Origin: Podospora comata
Taxonomy: Eukaryota; Ascomycota; Sordariomycetes; Sordariales; Podosporaceae
Length of the DNA stretch: 64,000 bases
Assembly (NCBI GenBank): GCA_017354895.1
Contig: CP071493.1
Coordinates: forward strand, 1,240,001-1,304,000
Direction: 5' to 3'
The notes under the pieces are model-generated. The model was not told the DNA's origin, ran no database searches, and saw only the letters and a program-made list of their open reading frames with translations. Position 1 is the first letter of the stretch; each line of letters begins with the position of its first letter. Shown here one piece after another: positions 55,246 through 64,000 of the stretch. A program made the translations under genes and the position numbers.

Positions 55246-56296
55246 GACTAGGCTTGATACGTGTAGTTTGTCAGAGAATGGAACACAAAATTTATCCGAA
55301 GGAGTGGATGGGAGCATTTTGTCTGCCGCACGTTGGAAAAAAGAAACAGAGGGTTATCAGACTTGATGGGCTGGGGCAGTTCTGACCACTTAAGGCTTGT
55401 TGATCAAGGCTCCCATCTTGTTCTTAGGTTCGGCGATCTAAAGTTGGTGATGTGGCCAAGTGCTACTCTAACTGCTACTGTGCCATATGGTTTGATGGAA
55501 AATATATGAATTAAGATTCACCATCGGCTCAGTCATAGTCTTCTGCACATATGCTTTGGCTTTGCCATGATGATCAGCATGACGGTTGTGCCGTAGCAGC
55601 CTGGTCGACCATCTGTCGCGGCTGGTTGAACTTGGTGTAACGGTAATATGGCCAGAATCAAGGGGCACTCAAGCTAAAATGAAGTCAATGGTAAGTAATG
55701 CTGTATTGACCCCCCAAGTCCAGGGATAAACCGTTTGACAACCTGGAGGAGTTGCCTTGTACGACCTCAAAACCCACCCTCCCTTGTGATAGACATCAGA
55801 TTGCGATGGCAGCCTGCGGTAGAAGCAGATTTTTTAAAAGGGAGTTCATAAGAGTCCGTTGTTATTCAATAGAAACTGTGCGTAAATAGAACAGAACGTT
55901 AAGAAGTCGGTACTCAGCATCAGCTTTGAGAAACGAGATGAATATGAAGCTGAACCCACAAAAGCAGTCGTGAGCGCACAGACTATCCATCAAAATGCCA
56001 AGCTGCAGGGGTGTGACAGAAAAACTGGAGAAGGCACGAACTGTGCACGAACTGTGCACGGACGGCGTCAGCACGAAAAACATCAGAAAAAAATTGAGGC
56101 GGTTGTGATGCACTATGAGTGCAAACATCGCTGATTGAAAATGAGTTTTTTGGCCTTGTGTGCTTGTCGCCAACCATGATTCACTAGATGGCTTCTCAAT
56201 CAAGGTGATAAAGTCCTTGCCCATCTACCAGCATTCTCCCCACTCCATTTTTGCCTCTGTGGCTGCCCGGCAAGAGCTGTTGTGAAAAAACTTACA
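55246..56296. other. Intergenic region
   Basis: One kilobase without a supported gene; frames on both strands are short and unbiased. A small duplication of AACTGTGCACG occurs near 56039-56060. Confidence 0.4.
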
Positions 56297-57976
56297 ATGG
56301 CGCATCACACCAAGCGCTCTCACAACAATAGACTTGTTGTCAATGGCACTGCCATTGTCAACCACCCATCATCGACGGGTGTTGCTGATGCCACGCTTGC
56401 CCAACAAACTGCCTCCTTTTCTCACACCCTACTTGCTCGCAGAACCAATTCTTCCTGCAACAAGTCGAAAGCAACAACCACCAACTCTTACTTCAAAACA
56501 TCTGCCAAAGCACTTATTCCTCATCTATCTTCCTTGTCCTCAATAGCTGCTGCTCACACGACCAGTCTCAAAAAGTCCCGACTTTCATCTGGGCCCCAGA
56601 CCTTGTCTTCTGCGACCACTAAGTTCCTGTACAAGAGACTCCGCAAGCACGACCGCGCGCCCTCCTCCTATTTTCAGAAAAGAAAGCAGTGGAAGCGCAC
56701 TCACCGCCGTGTTGCTGTCAGAATAATGACTTCTTCTAGCCAACCCGGCCTCCCTGCGGCCTATGAGCCTTTGTCAGATGAAGAGACGGTCAACCAGCCC
56801 ATTTCAAGCAGCGCCAATTCTTCCAGGAGCACCTCGCCTTCGGATAGCAGCAGTAGTCGCCAGCAATCAGAGTCTGTCACCTCAGTGTCTAGCTTTGCGT
56901 CTTCGCAAAAGAGTACCGATGGCAAGTCTGAGGAGGTAGAGGAGAAGGAAAGAGTCAAAACCAAAGTCGAAATTAAGGTTGAGCCTGCCAGCATCAGCAC
57001 TCAAGCCACCGAGGCAGCTGCCATCACTACCAGCGACACCAGAACCAACCCGGCCAAGAGGAAACATGAAGAGACTGAGGATGACCCGACGCCTCAGCCG
57101 AAGAAGGTTGTGAAGTCAATCAGGCTGGTTATTAAGAAACCCACTGTCGCTATCTCGCCGCCGCCCTCTGCGATAGGCGCCGCCACCGAGGAGCCCCCTC
57201 TGATATCTGGAGCTCGGGCTAGCCCACCACCTCCCATGGCAACTGCTGTCGCTAAGCCTACCACCAAAATCATCCTCAAGCGGCCTTCTTCCAGCGTTGC
57301 CCCCCCAGTCATGACCCCAGCCGTTGGCAATAACGGGGATCACGGGGAAACGGCCAAGCAGAAGAAGTTTAATAAGGGGAAGCGCAAGCTCATCGAACAA
57401 GAGGATGATGACGACGAAGAAACCATTCCCGCCCCAAAGAAGGCCAGATACACCAAAAACACCTACCAGGGTCCAGACAAGTCCTTGCAAAAGATGGAGT
57501 ATTTTGAGCGCCGTCGTCACGAAATGCTTGCTGATCCTCTTGGGTATGACGACCTCGTTCGGGACACGAATAAGCAGCCTGATGCCTACACCCGAAAGAA
57601 GTTCTTGCGATGGGAGAAACATTACCGACACCCCAAGCCTGAGAAGTTTGAGATGAGCGGTGCGCTCAATCCGCCAGACATGACTTCTGCACTTGCTGGC
57701 ACCCCCAAGAAGAAGGGGGGAGAGAGCCTCTCCAGGAATGCCCGGAAGCGCGCTCACAGGAAGAGAGCTGAGGAGGAAGCCAATGCTTTGCGTCGGGAGA
57801 AGTCACGGGAAAGGACATCTGGCGGGGAGACAGAGGGCGAGGAGAAGCTCACTGGGAAGGGAAAAGGGGTCGCCAGGATTGTGCAGGGCAAAGACACCAG
57901 TATAGGTTATAACAAGCAACAACAACAGCGCATGAAGAGCACCGGTAGACAATACAATGGCGGTTCAGATTATTGA
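56297..57976 (+). CDS. Basic Ser/Thr-rich nuclear-type protein
   Basis: Intronless; 559 residues from ATG 56297, or 416 from ATG 56726 (MTSSSQPGLPAAYEP), which starts the better-looking part. The region before 56726 is Ser/Thr/His/Lys-rich. Then come a Ser-rich acidic tract, a Glu/Lys/Val tract, and several basic clusters (KRKHEE, QPKKVVKSIRLVIKKP, KFNKGKRKL, PAPKKARY). The most ordered stretch is LQKMEYFERRRHEMLADPLG followed by YDDLVRDTNKQPDAYTRKKF, then RNARKRAHRKRAEEEANALR, which looks helical and charged. The composition points to a nuclear or nucleolar protein, but no family is recognised. Confidence 0.7.
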   Translation: MAHHTKRSHNNRLVVNGTAIVNHPSSTGVADATLAQQTASFSHTLLARRTNSSCNKSKATTTNSYFKTSAKALIPHLSSLSSIAAAHTTSLKKSRLSSGPQTLSSATTKFLYKRLRKHDRAPSSYFQKRKQWKRTHRRVAVRIMTSSSQPGLPAAYEPLSDEETVNQPISSSANSSRSTSPSDSSSSRQQSESVTSVSSFASSQKSTDGKSEEVEEKERVKTKVEIKVEPASISTQATEAAAITTSDTRTNPAKRKHEETEDDPTPQPKKVVKSIRLVIKKPTVAISPPPSAIGAATEEPPLISGARASPPPPMATAVAKPTTKIILKRPSSSVAPPVMTPAVGNNGDHGETAKQKKFNKGKRKLIEQEDDDDEETIPAPKKARYTKNTYQGPDKSLQKMEYFERRRHEMLADPLGYDDLVRDTNKQPDAYTRKKFLRWEKHYRHPKPEKFEMSGALNPPDMTSALAGTPKKKGGESLSRNARKRAHRKRAEEEANALRREKSRERTSGGETEGEEKLTGKGKGVARIVQGKDTSIGYNKQQQQRMKSTGRQYNGGSDY

Positions 57977-58415
57977 TCATCTTTTATTTTTATTTTCTCC
58001 CACTGTGGGAGGAGCATCGTGGCTTGGAAGCTTTGGCCAAGGGCTGGTTCTTGGCTGGGGCCATGGGGAATCAATCCTTTTTATTCACCTTACCCGCGTT
58101 CAATGTATCTTTGAACGACAGCACTGTCGATGTCGATGTTGATGTCAACGATCACAACACCATCTTGTTAAGCTTATGCACCTGCTTACGTGTCTCCCCC
58201 CGTCTGTACTGTCTTCAGTTTGAGTTCGTCCATTTTGCTAACAGTATGGTCGGCCACGCGAGTTCGTAACAAGCCTCCGCCATGAGGGAGCCACCTCTCA
58301 AGCCGCTATCTGAGTTAAACCCTTTCTCTCCTGTCCCATGGTCGTGTGATAAGCTTTCCTCCTCTCACCACTAACCTCATCGAAAATTTGCGACTCAAGA
58401 CATACAGTTAACAAT
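57977..58415. other. Intergenic region
   Basis: About 440 bases; 3' UTR and then a short leader before 58416. Nothing else seen. Confidence 0.4.
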
Positions 58416-58969
58416 ATGGATCCGCGGTACGTGGCCCTCTTCATCTATTTCGACACCTGTGTGCCATCGATCGAGGGCCCAGACGGATTTGCGGTCACCA
58501 TGACATATCCGTTCGGAATATCCTGTAAGTTCCAAGATCCCATATGTGAGAGGACGACTGGTCATCTGTGGTAGTGGCGAATCCCCAGCTCGGGGGTCGA
58601 TATGAGACCGAAGATGAAGAGACCTCCCCACAAGCCCAGGTCACGGAACGACAGGCTGTTTTCCCAACTGATGAGCTCGGTTCTCGAGGCCGGAAAAGAA
58701 GCTACACCCTCGCGCACCAAGACGATCAACAACCGGCTCCCATTCTCCCAGGACACTTGGAAGGTTTTCTCCACAACGAGGAGGAATACGCTCGACTCAC
58801 CAAGAGGGGGCGATACGAGTTTGCCAGGTCTGGAAAGGAGCCTCGCTTCGAGGATATTATGGCCAACTTGGATGATTTCATGGCAAGCTTAGAAGATCAC
58901 TTGCCCGAGCCTCAGACCACTGAAAACAGATACACCCCAGCAATCTGTCCGTGTGGCGTCGAGTACTGA
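58416..58969 (+). CDS. Small lineage-specific protein, copy A
   Basis: Exons 58416-58524 and 58575-58969 (50-nt intron GTAAGT...GGTAG, phase 1) give 167 residues starting MDPRYVALFIYFDTCVPSIE. The centre has GSRGRKRSYTLAHQ (72-85) and NEEEYARLTKRGRYEF (104-119); the C-terminal third is acidic and helical-looking. No known domain. The basic motif with preceding acidic run recurs in the genes at 61.0 and 61.6 kb, suggesting a local family. A further open stretch at about 59247-59441 (LATEPSTSFVPANYTGFDVE) may be an additional 3' exon, but I could not join it in phase. Confidence 0.5.
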
Positions 58970-60517
58970 CTGATTCCGGATTGGGAGAAGGATAAGAAAA
59001 ACTGGATCTGTCGATGGGCTGCGTTGATCTAGGATGATGACGGGGACGGGAGATATGATCACGATTGTTGGTTGGGACCTATATGGACGACATTCAAGCT
59101 CGATTTCTGGAAGTTGGTCTTACCAAGCGAATGATAGCCCCTTTCTTGGGGTGGAACCCATGGGACAAGTGCTGGCGGGCGGGGAGGACTCTATTCACTG
59201 AGTTTACTTATCACTGATTGATAACCCTATCTCCTCCGCCATCAGACTCGCCACGGAGCCGTCTACCAGTTTTGTTCCCGCCAACTATACCGGCTTCGAC
59301 GTTGAGTCGGTGCTCATGGAGAAGTTGCCCAGCATTGAGCAAGCAACTACTGCCACAATTTGCGACCCCGACATCCCGCTTCCCCCGGTCGAGCTTGAGG
59401 ATGCAATCGCCCCCAACTATATCTATCGAGAGCTGAAGAACTTGGTAGGTTCAAGACCGTGTAATACATATCATGATGAACTAACGGTGCTTACAGGTCC
59501 TGATCTCGCGGGGTTTATACCTTTGACTCCGTTCATTGGAGAAATGTTCGAAACCAGCTGCCCAAGAGGTGACGCCGCCGTTATCTGGAGGCTTTCTACC
59601 AGCTCAAGAGCCGGCCCTTCACAGTTGCAAGAGAAAGCGTTAAAACAAAACGCCATACCCTCGCAGAGACCCTAAGACCGGTTACGTGGCTCCCATCCTT
59701 CTGAGAGGGCAGCTCAAAGTCGAAGATGATGAAGAAGATGGGCGAGAGCTGAAGAAGCCAAGAGATTGATTCACTCCTGTGGGGGGAAAGAACATCGATT
59801 TCAGAATGGGACGACAGAAGTGTCACTCTTGAATATCATTCAGGGATCAGGCAAACCTCGGGTTGGGATGATTGTAACAGCACGCTCGAGCTGAGTCTGT
59901 TGTCTCGAGTGGATGATGACTTTGCCTGGGATGGCTATAAATATAAACATTTGCTTCTTGTACTGTTTCGTTGCCGCCATGACTACCACTTCTCTGACCC
60001 GTGAACACTGGTGGAAGTTCATGGTCTGCGTGGAATTTTCATATTCACGTGATTGTTTATTTTATGTTGCCATTGCTTCCCTCCCACGCTCAAACTTCGA
60101 GTGTCGTCCCAGCCCTCAGGCAGACGCGCGTGGTCCGCGTCAGGTTGCTCCTTTCTCAAGTTACTCCGTGCCATTCAGAAGAATATCTTGCTATTGTTCA
60201 TCTGGATAATAATGGGGCAATGACGGCAGGGCTCGACGGAGCCGATGAACTTGTTTCCTGTTGCAGGAAGAACAGTCTCCTCCCACCACCGCTCTCCTCT
60301 CACAGCTCTATTCCCAAATCTCTGCCCAGATCTCTCTTCCCACCGACTTTTGCATTTACTGCCTCCTTTAACCAGATCTTGTCGACAATATACGTCGAGC
60401 TTCACTCTCATTATTCGTCATCTCCAGGGTTGAGACCAGTCTCTTCACACCGACCAATTCTCGGAATACTTCATCTTTGCCGCAGTCGCAACCAGCACCT
60501 CTTCAAAAGACGCTACC
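58970..60517. other. Spacer with possible extra exons
   Basis: Contains an open, biased stretch at about 59247-59441 followed by a GTAGGT donor and a TTACAG acceptor at about 59497, which could belong to copy A or a separate gene. The remainder to 60517 has only short frames; the final 80 bases are leader-like. Confidence 0.35.
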
Positions 60518-60866
60518 ATGAAATTCGCCGGCTGCTACGGTGATAACCCCCGTACCGCGCTGTTCCCCTGGTACAAAGCGCTTGAAGACCTGATAATTCC
60601 TGTTCCTTCGGTCGCTTGTGACGAGCGCGATGTGCCCATCCGGTCGATGGAGCACGAAGGAGACCATGCCTTCAAACCACGCGCGGGAGCCGGGCGATTT
60701 GGTAGGCTCGGGATATTAAGTATCAGAAAAAGCCATACTAACAATATTAACAGCTGAGTTGGTTGCTTCACGGTTCGATTCTTCTCCAGCTCAGAAGCCC
60801 TCCAGCTCAGAAGCACGATACCCCGTGGGCTGGATCGTGGACGGAGGCGGCCAAGAATGCGTCTGA
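60518..60866 (+). CDS. Small hypothetical protein, copy B (possibly degenerate)
   Basis: Exons 60518-60701 and 60754-60866 (52-nt intron GTAGGC...CATACTAAC...AACAG, phase 1) give 98 residues starting MKFAGCYGDNPRTALFPWYK and ending GWIVDGGGQECV. No family recognised. Just downstream (61000-61074) lies an open fragment, MDNTSESDEEEHFRPTKKMR, that matches the acidic-basic motif of copies A and C but is not joined in frame. This suggests that copy B was once longer and has lost its frame or has an unresolved intron. Confidence 0.4.
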
Positions 60867-61627
60867 AGCCATCAAGGCAGGGTTTATTTCTACGACTCAG
60901 TCTCGGAATGATTACAGCCAGAAAAGAGGCTTCAGGAATAGCCCTTATCCTCGATAAACCCGAGGGACTGATCATGTGCCTGTTCTTTTGGGAGGGTCCA
61001 TGGACAACACCAGCGAGAGCGACGAGGAGGAGCATTTTCGCCCGACCAAAAAGATGCGTTTCCAGGCGACTTAGATTTCCCATGATGACCATCAGGACCG
61101 GGAAGGCTACTTCGTCGTGTAAGCGTCGTAGGGAAGTCAGCTAGACCAGAAAGTTAAAGCACGTGGTTGATGAATTCTTCATAGATTTCAACTTGCTCCG
61201 CGCTATCCATTTGAGCATCTTGCTATTGTAGGCTGGAGCAACAACAAGAGCAATACTTATTGAAGGGTGGGCGGTGGCCGACTGCTCCTCTCAAGTGAAT
61301 CGCGACAGTACCTTTTCTCTTGAAATATTTTCTTTTGTCACCTCTCATCTTCGACCTTCTCTTCACAGAGCATCCGTCCTCAGAATTTGGGCCCGCTGCT
61401 TGTATCGATCGGTTCGCACCTTTCATCCTTCAATCGCCTTCCCCAACCATAACAACAGCTCGAGATCCTTCAGCACGACCAGCATGGAGTCTACATCCAA
61501 CTATTATACGGGCAGCTTTTGTGGCAAGTCGCCATCTCTGAATCGCAGGTAGTTTAGCCATGAAGGTGAGCTCGAAATGAAAGCCAATGAATTATTGGTG
61601 ATCTACCACTTAACACACCTACAAGTC

Positions 61628-62532
61628 ATGGAAACCATGAGGATCGAGAGGCTGCCCCGTTGGAAGGGTTCCTTATGTCATATGGCTCCCTTGCCTTCCC
61701 ACTCGGATGCTTTCATGAGCCAGACTCCTGCCGAGCGCGGGCAAAAGCGACAGAGACGTTCACTGACGCCATTCTACCCCAAGGGGGGACCTCAAGCCAG
61801 TCACACCAGGGAGGACCCTGGCAACCAGGACGAGAACAACGACAAGAATTCCCGCCCGACCAAAAGACAACGGGTGACCCACGACGACGCTGTGTCTGTG
61901 GCGCCCTCCAGGACTCTTGACTTTGAGGATATTCGTTGTTCAGCTTCGTCAGAGACCCCCGACTTCGAGAAGATTGATTCTTCGGCCTCTTCAGAAACTC
62001 TTGACTTTGAGAGACATGATTCTTCGACCGCTTATGAGCCCACGCGTTCTTCCTCTGGCCATCCTATCGCCATTGTTGATCAATTGTTTGATTCCGATAT
62101 TGCAGCCCCTTCTCCCGAGGCTGTCGAGTCTGTGATGAAGTCAATTGAAACCGACGACGATTGCGAGGAGTATTCTGAGCTTCTATCGTTCTTGCCGCTG
62201 ACCAGGTCCGTTCTTCCCCCTGAATTTATTCCAAGCTTTTATCTTTCTGAATCTTACTAACGGGCTATGGCAGTCACGCTGATCAAACAATCTTGGATCA
62301 CTGGACGGAATTTATTGTGGGAATAGACCCAACAGAGCTCGAGAACGAAGCGGTTGAGTCGGTAGATCTTGGTGTTTGGACCACTGATCTAACTTTTGGA
62401 AGGAGGGTGTCCAACTGGCTGGAATCAATCGTCGAGGTCGGGGAGAACTGGGAAGATGACACGCCCAGCTCAGTTATTCCATTTTCAAGGAACGACCAAC
62501 GCGACACCATCAATAGGGGGGAGCGTTCATGA
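61628..62532 (+). CDS. Small lineage-specific protein, copy C
   Basis: Exons 61628-62205 and 62274-62532 (68-nt intron GTCCGT...CTTACTAAC...GGCAG, phase 2), 278 residues from ATG 61628; an earlier exon from 61485 (MESTSNYYTGSF) is possible. Features in order: a basic ERGQKRQRRSLTPF, an acidic-basic DENNDKNSRPTKRQRVTHDD, three imperfect repeats of the type (T/E)LDFE-D-SSASSET, and a C-terminal block after the intron rich in Trp, Glu and Val (LDHWTEFIVGIDPTELENEA, NWLESIVEVGENWEDD). The first intron signals are strong, so the gene is probably real. No known domain; nuclear localisation is suggested by the basic patches. Confidence 0.55.
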
Positions 62533-63674
62533 TCGGTACCCACGAAGTCCCAGCTTCAGTCCCAAGACGCCGTCAGTTTGGTTTCGTACTAGTATCATGT
62601 ATGTTAGAGTCTGGGGTGCACCAAATAAATGGACAGAAGAGGTCAATTAGCTCTTTCAGATTTTGTGCTGGGAATGCCTGAAGACTATGACTAGTTCCAG
62701 CAAGAGCGGAAGAAGATACTCACTTAAACGTTTCCAGAAACCCACAACAGATATAGAACGGTTTATAGAAAACACTGCTTACATACTTCCCATCGTTAAA
62801 TAAAGTTTCCCCCTTAGTTTCCCTGTTCCAAACCTACTACTTTGAGAAACTTTTCCTTGATAACAAACTATAATAGCGCTGATAAAAACCTTTACGAAGA
62901 TATGTAGAAGTTTATTGCCCATGAGCACAGCAAATCCCGAAGCCGCCTGGGAATGGTAAGTAGTGCCCGGGATAAGACACTCTCGGTTGTTTACCTTTCC
63001 CATCTTCTTTCCCCTCACTGGTAAACCAGTCCAACTCCCATCTTCCATTATACCAAGACTTTGAAACTTCAACAACATCTCTTTACATACCTTCATACCG
63101 ATTTTCTCTAATGCCACTGCTCCCAGCCGCTGGTCCTGTTCCTGCCCGGGTCTCATCCAACATGGGCCAGAAAACTAACACCACGCTTCCTGACCCAAAT
63201 ATGCTTCTTCCGTCCACAGCTGTGACTTGAAAACGAAAGACTCACCACCCTAGATGAGGAAGGGGGAGACTGAAGCGGGGAGTGTCAAATGAAAATGTAC
63301 AAATGAGTTCTTCAGCGACACCTTCTTGCAATGTAGTTATTTTTGTTGTTTTCAAAGTTGCTCCCGGCATTCTGGTGGACCACTGCTTTTGCGTCAGCTG
63401 ATCTCTTCTGTCCACCACTTTTGGCGAAAAGCTCTCCCGAACTTTTTTCTACTATCCGTCCCAGATTGCTTCCATCGATAACCTTCATCGGCCACCCTCA
63501 TCCCACAAACCATGAATACTACCCTCAACGGGTTGGTGGCTGGCCGACAAGCGCACCGCAGGGAGAGCCTGTCGCGCCCAAGTCCAGGAAAATCAGTACG
63601 ATGTTGTGATGCCATTCTCGCCACTTCGCAGGTTCGTTCCTTTCCTAATAACGACTTTGCTTCTCACGTCCCAA
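62533..63674. other. Intergenic region
   Basis: 1.1 kb with no supported frame. The part near 63480-63600 (ATG at 63512, MNTTLNGLVAGRQAHRR...) may be a first exon of the gene that runs off the right edge, but its phase does not fit the donor seen at 63599. Confidence 0.35.
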
Positions 63675-64000
63675 ATGAGGCCACTCAGAAGCAGTGATAG
63701 TAGCGATCGGGATGTTGTGGATGAGTGGCTTGACGATGAAGTCAGTATCACCCCTGATGATAGTGAGATGTGGGACGAGAGCACAGCTGTGGATAATTCC
63801 GTCTCACCCAGCTCGTCACCTGTAACGGAGGGCTATTTCGAAAGCGAGAAGGATTTCAAAAGTGAGGAGGAGTTTGGTGATGATGAGGAGTATGAGGATG
63901 TCGAGAATCTCGAGAATGACGACACCAGAGACCCTCATTCAGCCTGGGGTCATCGTGCGGTCACACCCGAATACCGTCCGGCAACGCCCGATTATCGCCA
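63675..64000 (+). CDS. Acidic protein, truncated by window edge
   Basis: Open frame from ATG 63675 to the end of the window with no stop (108 codons visible). It begins MRPLRSSDSSDRDVVDEW and is highly acidic (EEEFGDDEEYEDVENLEN), ending in two near repeats TPEYRPATPDYR. The C terminus is outside the window. An upstream exon from 63512 is possible. No family recognised; disordered and acidic. Confidence 0.4.
   Translation, partial: MRPLRSSDSSDRDVVDEWLDDEVSITPDDSEMWDESTAVDNSVSPSSSPVTEGYFESEKDFKSEEEFGDDEEYEDVENLENDDTRDPHSAWGHRAVTPEYRPATPDYR

Overview
The window is nuclear DNA from a filamentous ascomycete, most likely a Sordariomycete and probably a member of the Sordariales. Genes are spaced 1-2 kb apart and are split by short introns of about 46-65 nt with GTNNGT donors, CTAAC/CTGAC branch sites and CAG/TAG acceptors. 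Several proteins are typical of these fungi: a plant-type (class II) DAHP synthase, an alpha-tubulin starting MRGE, a She3-like coiled-coil protein and a GPI-anchored Ser/Thr-rich wall protein. All taxonomic statements are inference from recognised protein families; no database search was possible.

Layout. 0-13 kb: a 995-residue disordered membrane protein; then a divergent pair, a HYPK-like NatA partner (minus) and class II DAHP synthase (plus), sharing a promoter with a Gcn4/CPC-1-type TGAGTCA site; then a SprT-like metalloprotease. 13-19 kb: a many-intron gene that looks recently inactivated, an intron-containing tRNA-Gly(CCC), and an unrecognised protein with a mitochondrial-type N terminus. 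19.2-20.5 kb: a non-coding spliced locus carrying at least three, probably four, C/D-box snoRNAs, three of them with 12-15 nt complementarity to conserved 18S or 25S rRNA. 21-28 kb: a PI-PLC X-domain protein, a small secreted NTF2-like protein and a GPI-anchored wall protein, separated by long gene-poor stretches.

28-50 kb is a housekeeping block: alpha-tubulin, the ribosome-biogenesis RRM protein Nop12, an Sds3-like histone deacetylase complex subunit, the cytochrome oxidase assembly factor Coa3, the pre-mRNA 3'-end processing factor Pta1/symplekin, a She3-like mRNA-transport adaptor, and a 947-residue conserved-looking protein of unknown function with a GC-AG intron. Nop12/Sds3 and Coa3/Pta1 are divergent pairs.

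50-64 kb is more accessory: an AT-rich block that looks like a decayed repeat, an MFS transporter, a DUF1772 membrane protein, a cysteine-rich single-pass membrane protein gene broken by a one-base frameshift, a basic Ser/Thr-rich protein, and a run of small poorly conserved genes (58.4-62.5 kb) that share a short basic motif and look like diverging tandem copies. A last acidic protein runs off the right edge. The most interesting structure is the snoRNA host locus, with acceptor and donor splice sites placed directly back to back.
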